Source: Chloroflexota bacterium | Lineage (GTDB): Bacteria; Chloroflexota; Limnocylindria; P2-11E | Direction: 5' to 3' | Length of the DNA: 9,030 nucleotides | NCBI GenBank assembly: GCA_005889445.1 | Contig: VBGS01000070.1 | Span: 1-9,030, forward strand | Part shown: one piece after another, positions 6,088-9,030 of the stretch | Numbering within the stretch: position 1 is the stretch's first letter | Layout of the letters: each line of letters starts with the position of its first letter | The notes under the pieces: generated by a model | Seen by the model: the letters and a program-made list of their open reading frames with translations, nothing else | Database searches by the model: none | Told to the model about the DNA's origin: nothing | Translations under genes and position numbers: made by a program

Positions 6088-6927
6088 ATGACCACCGTGA
6101 AGGCCGCGCTCGTCCAGTGCGCATGGGCCGGCGACAAGGACTCGATGATCGACAGACACGTGCGCCACATCGCCGACGCGGCGAAGCAGGGCGCCAGAGT
6201 GATGTGCCTTCAGGAGCTCTTTTATGGCCCATATTTCTGCCAGGTCCAGGACACCAAGCACTACAGCTACACCGAGCACATCCCCGACGGGCCGACCACG
6301 AAGCTCATGCAGGAGCTCGCCAAGAAGCACTCGATGGTGTTGATCGTCCCGATGTATGAAGAGGACCAGCCCGGCGTCTACTACAACACCGCGGCGGTCA
6401 TCGACGCCGATGGGAAGTACCTCGGTAAGTACCGGAAGACGCACATCCCCCAGGTGAACGGCTTCTGGGAGAAGTTCTACTTCCGCCCCGGGAACATGGG
6501 CTATCCCGTTTTCGATACCGCGGTCGGGAAGGTCGGCGTGTACATCTGCTACGACCGCCACTTCCCGGAGGGAGCGCGGATGCTCGGCCTCCACGGCGCA
6601 GAGCTCGTGTTCATCCCGTCGGCGACCTCGCGCGGCCTCTCGATGCACCTGTGGTTCATCGAGCAGACCGCGCACGCGATCGCGAACGGCTACTGGGTCG
6701 GGACGATCAACCGCGTTGGTGTCGAAAAGGAGTTCGGTCCGAACGAGTACTACGGGTCCAGCTATTTCGCCGATCCCCGCGGGAAGATCGTGGCGCAGGC
6801 CAGCGACAAGGACGAGCAGCTGGTCGTCGCGGACCTGAACATGGATCTGGTGCGCGAGGTCCGCAACACGTGGCAGTTTTACCGCGACCGTCGCCCGGAC
6901 ATGTACGGCGACATGGTGAAGCCGTAG
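6088..6927 (+). CDS. Beta-ureidopropionase (N-carbamoyl-beta-alanine amidohydrolase), nitrilase superfamily
   Basis: A 279-residue cytoplasmic carbon-nitrogen hydrolase. It is predicted to split N-carbamoyl-beta-alanine (or N-carbamoyl-beta-aminoisobutyrate) into the beta-amino acid, CO2 and ammonia, the third step of reductive uracil/thymine breakdown. The nitrilase triad is visible: Glu43 in CLQELFYGPYF, Lys117 in YRKTHIP and Cys154 in YICYDRHFPEG; Glu128 in FWEKFYF is the usual fourth residue. The stretches PSATSRGLSMHLWFIEQTAHAI, TINRVG and YYGSSYFADPRG match the beta-ureidopropionase (UPB1/PydC-like) branch. Animal UPB1 is about 384 residues with an N-terminal extension that is absent here. 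The closest alternative is N-carbamoylputrescine amidohydrolase (AguB), which has similar length. The dihydropyrimidinase downstream favours the pyrimidine role. It is the first gene of the plus-strand cluster, has a strong Shine-Dalgarno, and lies 16 nt before the aldehyde dehydrogenase. Confidence 0.87.
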   Translation: MTTVKAALVQCAWAGDKDSMIDRHVRHIADAAKQGARVMCLQELFYGPYFCQVQDTKHYSYTEHIPDGPTTKLMQELAKKHSMVLIVPMYEEDQPGVYYNTAAVIDADGKYLGKYRKTHIPQVNGFWEKFYFRPGNMGYPVFDTAVGKVGVYICYDRHFPEGARMLGLHGAELVFIPSATSRGLSMHLWFIEQTAHAIANGYWVGTINRVGVEKEFGPNEYYGSSYFADPRGKIVAQASDKDEQLVVADLNMDLVREVRNTWQFYRDRRPDMYGDMVKP

Positions 6928-6928
6928 T

Positions 6929-6934
6929 TAGAGT
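6929..6934 (+). promoter_or_regulatory. Candidate internal -10 box just before the aldehyde dehydrogenase
   Basis: TAGAGT fits TANNNT and sits in the 16-nt gap after the beta-ureidopropionase stop. Its end is 9 nt from ATG 6944, so transcription from it would start within about 2-4 nt of the ATG and give a nearly leaderless mRNA. No Shine-Dalgarno is seen for this gene, which fits that idea. No clear -35 box. Weak evidence. Confidence 0.25.
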
Positions 6935-6943
6935 CTTGGTGTA

Positions 6944-8407
6944 ATGACCACGACCGCGACGCTTCCGATCCTCAACCACGTCGGCGGCGCGTGGGTCGGT
7001 TCGTCCAGCGGCGAGACCATCGTCGACCGCAATCCCGCACGATCCGACGAGGTGCTCGGTGAAGCGACGGTCTCGACGCCCGAGGACGTCCGCCAGGCGA
7101 TCGACGCGGCGGACGCGGCCTTCCGGGAGTGGCGCGCGACCCCGGCGCCCCAGCGCGGCGACATCGTGCGCAAGGCGGCCGATCTGATGGAACGCCGGCG
7201 TGACGAGCTCGCGCACCTCCTCACCCAGGAGGAGGGCAAAGTGCTGGCGGAGTCGTTCGCCGAAGTCGATCGCGCGATCGCCAACGTCCGCTTCGCCGCC
7301 GGCCAGGGCACGCGCCTCACCGGCGAGACGATCCCGTCGGCGCAGCGCGGCACCTTTATCTATACGGTGCGCGAGCCGCTCGGGGTCGTCGCGTGCATCA
7401 CGCCGTGGAACTTCCCGATCGCGATCCCGGCGTGGAAGATCGCGCCGGCGCTCGTCGCGGGGAACACGGTCCTCTTCAAACCGGCCTCGCTTACCCCGCT
7501 GTGCGCCGTACAGGTCGTGCAGTGCTTCATCGACGGCGGACTTCCCGACGGCGTGCTGAACATGGTCCTCGGCGGTGGCGAGACGCTCTCACGTGCGATC
7601 ACCTCCGATGAGCGCGTGAAGGCGATCAGCTTCACCGGTTCGTCGGAGGTCGGGCGGCGCCTGTACGCGCGCGCCGCGGAACGCCTGTGCAAGGTGCAGC
7701 TCGAGATGGGCGGGAAGAACGCGGTCATCGTCATGGAGGACGCCGATCTCGAGAAGGCGGCCGACTCGGTCGCCACGGGCGCGTTCGGGGCGACCGGCCA
7801 GCGCTGCACCGCGACGAGCCGCGCGGTCGTGGTGCGCTCGGTGCTCGCCGACTTCGATCGGCTCCTGGCCAAGAAGGCGGAGGGCTGGCGCGCGGGGAAC
7901 GGTCTCGATGCCGGCGTGCGCATGGGACCGATCGTCGACGAGACGCAGCTGCGGAAGGTCCGCGCGAAGATCGACGAAGGAAAGCGGTCGGGCGCGAAAA
8001 TCGTGCGCGACGGAAGCGCGCCCTCGCGCTCGGATCTTCGTGAGGGCTACTTCCTGGAACCGACGATCTTCATCGACGTCGACCCGCGGGCGGCGCTCGC
8101 GCAGGAGGAGATCTTCGGACCGGTCGTGAGCGTGATCCCAGCGGACGATCTTGCCTCCGCCCTCGCGGCGGCGAACGCGGTCGGCTACGGACTCTCGTCG
8201 TCGATCTACACGAGCGATCTGCGGACCGCCTTCAAGTACGCGGATGAATCGCAGGCGGGGATGCTCCACGTCAACATTCCGACGCTCGGCGGCGAGGCGC
8301 AGGTGCCCTTCGGCGGCGTGAAGGACTCCGGCTTCGGTGATCGCGAGTGCGGGACCGCCGCCTTTGACTTCTTCAGCGAGCAGAAGGTGGTCTACGTCGG
8401 CTACTAG
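6944..8407 (+). CDS. NAD(P)-dependent aldehyde dehydrogenase (semialdehyde dehydrogenase-like)
   Basis: A 487-residue soluble ALDH-superfamily enzyme that oxidises an aldehyde to its acid with NAD(P)+. Catalytic features are all present: TPWNFP with Asn156, LFKP with Lys179 for cofactor binding, FTGSSEVG (230-237), LEMGGKN with general base Glu254, GATGQRCTATSR with nucleophile Cys288, and EEIFGPV near 385-392. The GQRCTATSR context and overall look resemble alpha-ketoglutaric semialdehyde/succinate semialdehyde-type dehydrogenases (YcbD-like) rather than the CoA-acylating methylmalonate semialdehyde dehydrogenase (MmsA). Lying between the beta-ureidopropionase and dihydropyrimidinase genes, it plausibly oxidises malonate semialdehyde (or its methyl form) formed from beta-alanine by transamination; this is inference from position only. 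ATG 6944 is 16 nt after the previous stop, with no clear Shine-Dalgarno. Length is normal and no key residue is missing. Confidence 0.88.
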   Translation: MTTTATLPILNHVGGAWVGSSSGETIVDRNPARSDEVLGEATVSTPEDVRQAIDAADAAFREWRATPAPQRGDIVRKAADLMERRRDELAHLLTQEEGKVLAESFAEVDRAIANVRFAAGQGTRLTGETIPSAQRGTFIYTVREPLGVVACITPWNFPIAIPAWKIAPALVAGNTVLFKPASLTPLCAVQVVQCFIDGGLPDGVLNMVLGGGETLSRAITSDERVKAISFTGSSEVGRRLYARAAERLCKVQLEMGGKNAVIVMEDADLEKAADSVATGAFGATGQRCTATSRAVVVRSVLADFDRLLAKKAEGWRAGNGLDAGVRMGPIVDETQLRKVRAKIDEGKRSGAKIVRDGSAPSRSDLREGYFLEPTIFIDVDPRAALAQEEIFGPVVSVIPADDLASALAAANAVGYGLSSSIYTSDLRTAFKYADESQAGMLHVNIPTLGGEAQVPFGGVKDSGFGDRECGTAAFDFFSEQKVVYVGY

Positions 8408-8810
8408 CGCCGCGGTCATCGACATCGCGGGCGAGTCCGCGCTGCCCGCGGGATACGACCGCCGCCGCGCGCTCTTTCTCGCGGGAATCCTGTCACTCGC
8501 GGTCGCGAGCGCGTTCCTCGGGCGGGACGGGCCGGTCGAGCTCGCACCGCCGAACCCCATCCTCGCGCTCCCCGTCGGTCTCGCGGATGTCGTGCTCTTC
8601 ACGTTCCCGGATCGGCTCGCGAACGAGGCGCCTCCCGCCTATCTCAGGGACGTCGTGCCCATCCGCACGACCGAGGGCCTCGCGTATGTCCCCGTGCACG
8701 GCGGCGACCTGGCGATGGTCATGTGGACCGAACACGGGACCGTGTACTGGCTCTTTTCCAAGCAGCGGGACGTGTTCGATCTGGTCAGGATCGCGAACAC
8801 GCTGCACTGA
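8337..8810 (+). CDS. Hypothetical single-pass membrane protein, start uncertain
   Basis: I do not recognise this gene. The frame is open from GTG 8337 to TGA 8810 (157 residues) and has a coding-like bias, with nearly every third base G or C after the aldehyde dehydrogenase stop at 8407. The first 24 or so residues overlap that gene in another frame and look like antisense-type filler, so the true start probably lies later; TTG 8364 and CTG 8442 are other options and none has a good Shine-Dalgarno. A basic GYDRRR run precedes one membrane helix (about 45-61), suggesting N-in topology with an outside domain of about 95 residues. That domain ends in a hydrophobic-aromatic MVMWTEHGTVYWLFS strand pair and a final helix DVFDLVRIANTLH. 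The layout recalls the anchor and outer part of an anti-sigma-type protein without its cytoplasmic domain, but this is a weak guess. Confidence 0.55.
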   Translation: MIASAGPPPLTSSASRRWSTSATSAAVIDIAGESALPAGYDRRRALFLAGILSLAVASAFLGRDGPVELAPPNPILALPVGLADVVLFTFPDRLANEAPPAYLRDVVPIRTTEGLAYVPVHGGDLAMVMWTEHGTVYWLFSKQRDVFDLVRIANTLH

Positions 8811-8852
8811 GCGCCGCGCAGCGATCGGTACATCCGCTCGCGGGCGGCGCGC

Positions 8853-8858
8853 TAGCAT
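8853..8858 (+). promoter_or_regulatory. Candidate -10 box before the dihydropyrimidinase gene
   Basis: TAGCAT, matching TANNNT, lies in the 75-bp gap between 8810 and 8886, 28 nt from the GTG start. It repeats the box seen before beta-ureidopropionase, including the flanking CTAGCATC. No convincing -35 box is seen, and the rest of the gap is only GC-rich sequence. Confidence 0.4.
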
Positions 8859-8871
8859 CCGCGCGCCAACC

Positions 8872-8879
8872 AAGGGGAG
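8872..8879 (+). promoter_or_regulatory. Shine-Dalgarno of the dihydropyrimidinase gene
   Basis: AAGGGGAG followed by TACGAA places the GTG at 8886 at the same 6-nt distance as in the beta-ureidopropionase gene. This supports GTG as the true start. Confidence 0.75.
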
Positions 8880-8885
8880 TACGAA

Positions 8886-9030
8886 GTGGGGAAGACGCTC
8901 ATCACTAGCGGCACCATCGTCACCGCCGCGGACACGTACAAGGCCGACGTGCTCGTCGACGGCGAGAAGGTCGCGATGATCGGCAAGAGCCTGAAGGTCG
9001 CCGGTGCCAAACGAATCGACGCGACCGGCA
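8886..9030 (+). CDS. Dihydropyrimidinase/hydantoinase (N-terminus only, cut by window edge)
   Basis: The first 48 codons of a cyclic amidohydrolase, which hydrolyses the ring of 5,6-dihydrouracil or dihydrothymine (or hydantoins) to the N-carbamoyl-beta-amino acid, the substrate of the beta-ureidopropionase encoded at 6088. The visible part is the N-terminal beta-sandwich start: TLITSGTIVTAADTYKADVL, then GEKVAMIGKSL and RIDATG, matching the L-I-x-x-G-x-[IV]-V-x-A...A-D-V-L-V...I-G pattern of dihydropyrimidinases. The metal-binding HxH and carboxylated Lys lie outside the window, so activity cannot be judged. Phenylhydantoinase, allantoinase and dihydroorotase begin similarly, but the ADT/TYKADVLVDG wording and the neighbouring beta-ureidopropionase favour dihydropyrimidinase. 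GTG at 8886 is preceded by a strong Shine-Dalgarno. Confidence 0.8.
   Translation, partial: MGKTLITSGTIVTAADTYKADVLVDGEKVAMIGKSLKVAGAKRIDATG

Noticed and set aside
5141..6091. Plus-strand open frame of 316 codons opposite the solute-binding protein
   Set aside because: Antisense to a full family-5 binding protein with signal peptide and signature; no start signal of its own.
6040..6675. Minus-strand open frame of 211 codons opposite beta-ureidopropionase
   Set aside because: Antisense shadow of a gene with a complete Glu-Lys-Cys triad; the translation resembles no family.
7589..8602. Minus-strand open frame of 337 codons opposite the aldehyde dehydrogenase end
   Set aside because: Antisense to conserved ALDH motifs and to the hypothetical gene; Arg-rich filler.
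1..9030. tRNA, rRNA, CRISPR, insertion sequence or strong terminator
   Set aside because: Looked for on both strands; no cloverleaf, repeat array, transposase motif or GC hairpin with T-run was found.

Overview
This is a 9.0 kb piece of a GC-rich bacterial chromosome. Codons end mostly in G or C, GTG starts are frequent, genes are tightly packed, and candidate -10 boxes have the TANNNT form. This style fits an uncultured Chloroflexota- or Actinobacteriota-like lineage, but that placement is an impression and no marker gene is present. I see no rRNA, tRNA, CRISPR array, insertion sequence or phage gene.

Left part (1-2212, minus strand): a small operon reads right to left. It holds an M20-family zinc dipeptidase (851-2212), a HAD-family phosphatase/mutase whose GTG start overlaps the dipeptidase stop by 4 nt (195-854), and, 9 nt further on, the start of a DppB-type ABC permease that runs off the window (1-185). 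Back to back with the dipeptidase, with only 18 bp between the two start codons, lies a plus-strand alkyltransferase-like (ATL) gene (2231-2572). It has Ala where the catalytic Cys of O6-alkylguanine-DNA alkyltransferases should be.

Middle part (2514-5986, minus strand): a second oligopeptide-type ABC transporter operon. It encodes a lipoprotein solute-binding protein (4298-5986), permease DppB (3319-4272) and permease DppC (2514-3319). dppC is broken as written: about 34 conserved residues are missing near position 3077 and the reading frame changes there. This is either a real pseudogene or an assembly deletion. No transporter ATPase gene lies in the window.

Right part (6088-9030, plus strand): a reductive pyrimidine catabolism cluster, transcribed away from the solute-binding protein gene. 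It has beta-ureidopropionase (6088-6927), an NAD(P)-dependent aldehyde dehydrogenase (6944-8407), a small membrane-anchored protein of unknown function (8337-8810, start uncertain) and the N-terminus of a dihydropyrimidinase/hydantoinase (8886 to the window end). Dihydropyrimidinase opens dihydrouracil or dihydrothymine, and beta-ureidopropionase releases beta-alanine (or beta-aminoisobutyrate), CO2 and ammonia. The aldehyde dehydrogenase could oxidise the semialdehyde formed after transamination. The two pathway amidohydrolase genes share a near-identical translation start region and a TAGCAT box.

The most interesting points are the frame-breaking deletion in dppC, the Ala-type ATL protein, a possible pairing switch around the Shine-Dalgarno of the solute-binding protein gene, and the shared start-region module of the two pyrimidine genes. 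I found no clearly new multi-gene system.
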